Assembly (NCBI GenBank): GCA_046704255.1
Contig: JBJKSH010000106.1
Location: 57,048-121,047, forward strand
Reading direction: 5' to 3'
Source: FEN-1297 sp046704255
Lineage (GTDB): Bacteria > Bacteroidota > Ignavibacteria > Ignavibacteriales > Ignavibacteriaceae
DNA: 64,000 bases
Position 1 is the first letter of the stretch; each line of letters starts with the position of its first letter. The notes under the pieces were generated by a model, which saw only the letters and a list, made by a program, of their open reading frames with translations, had not been told where the DNA came from and ran no database searches. Positions 63,989-64,000 of this stretch are shown in pieces. Both the position numbers and the translations under genes were made by a program.

Positions 63989-64000
63989 CCTCCTTTCAGT

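Noticed and set aside
1..64000. tRNA, rRNA, prophage or defence-system genes
   Set aside because: I looked for cloverleaf-like and conserved rRNA segments and for restriction, toxin-antitoxin, Cas or phage genes, and saw none I could support.

Overview
The window reads as chromosomal DNA of a low-GC, Gram-negative, Bacteroidota/Chlorobiota-type bacterium, most likely an Ignavibacteria relative. The main reason is that four large secreted proteins end in the 'NYPNPFNP..I.Y.I......L.IY..LG..V..L' type-A sorting domain of the type IX secretion system (T9SS), in the form common in Ignavibacteria. A TonB receptor with a carboxypeptidase-like N-domain, lipoprotein signals, an S46 peptidase and strong AT-richness fit this. 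No tRNA, rRNA, CRISPR array or intact prophage was seen. The assignment is inference from protein style, not from a marker gene.

Layout. 1-11.5 kb is mostly housekeeping: the tail of a BNR/sortilin-like protein, a CstA-family peptide/pyruvate transporter, two thioredoxin-fold proteins, an outer-membrane barrel, transketolase, a phosphomannomutase/DUF218 pair and a zinc-ribbon protein. 11.8-22.7 kb is a run of small accessory genes, all on the + strand: ArsR + SRPBCC, two YCII/DGPF proteins with an ECF42-type sigma factor, DoxX, VOC, LysE, DUF1801, YdeI, MFS, AhpD, SnoaL and an LCMT-like methyltransferase. A promoter-like motif (TGTCCAATT... then an AT-rich box about 16 bp on) occurs upstream of three of these genes and is a candidate ECF42 promoter. 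An S46 dipeptidyl-peptidase lipoprotein follows.

25-37 kb is a redox/nitrosative-stress style region: a decayed membrane-protein gene joined to a ferredoxin-like start, hemerythrin, DUF488, two AhpD-like proteins, aconitase, a ZIP transporter, three DUF2249 proteins, a type II NADH dehydrogenase-like protein that has lost its NAD domain, a DGC zinc-binding protein, a Crp/Fnr regulator and a ClC channel. Three identical palindromes TGACTTAAGTCA, which fit the Fnr/Dnr spacing rule, sit upstream of both divergent arms and of the decayed gene. They suggest a small regulon.

37-41.6 kb is a scarred region: an IS4-type transposase remnant, two RibD/DHFR-like reductases, a GlxA-type AraC regulator, a tandem SRPBCC pair in which one copy has two in-frame TGA codons, and a 5' piece of a short-chain dehydrogenase whose 3' piece lies near 47.5 kb. 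41.6-64 kb is dominated by secreted and envelope proteins: a 1679-residue SBBP-repeat protein, two Asp-box propellers, a flippase-like protein with a glycosyltransferase, a small barrel, an AraC regulator, a SpoVG-like protein, and a TonB receptor followed by two T9SS cargo proteins, the last built from near-identical tandem modules.
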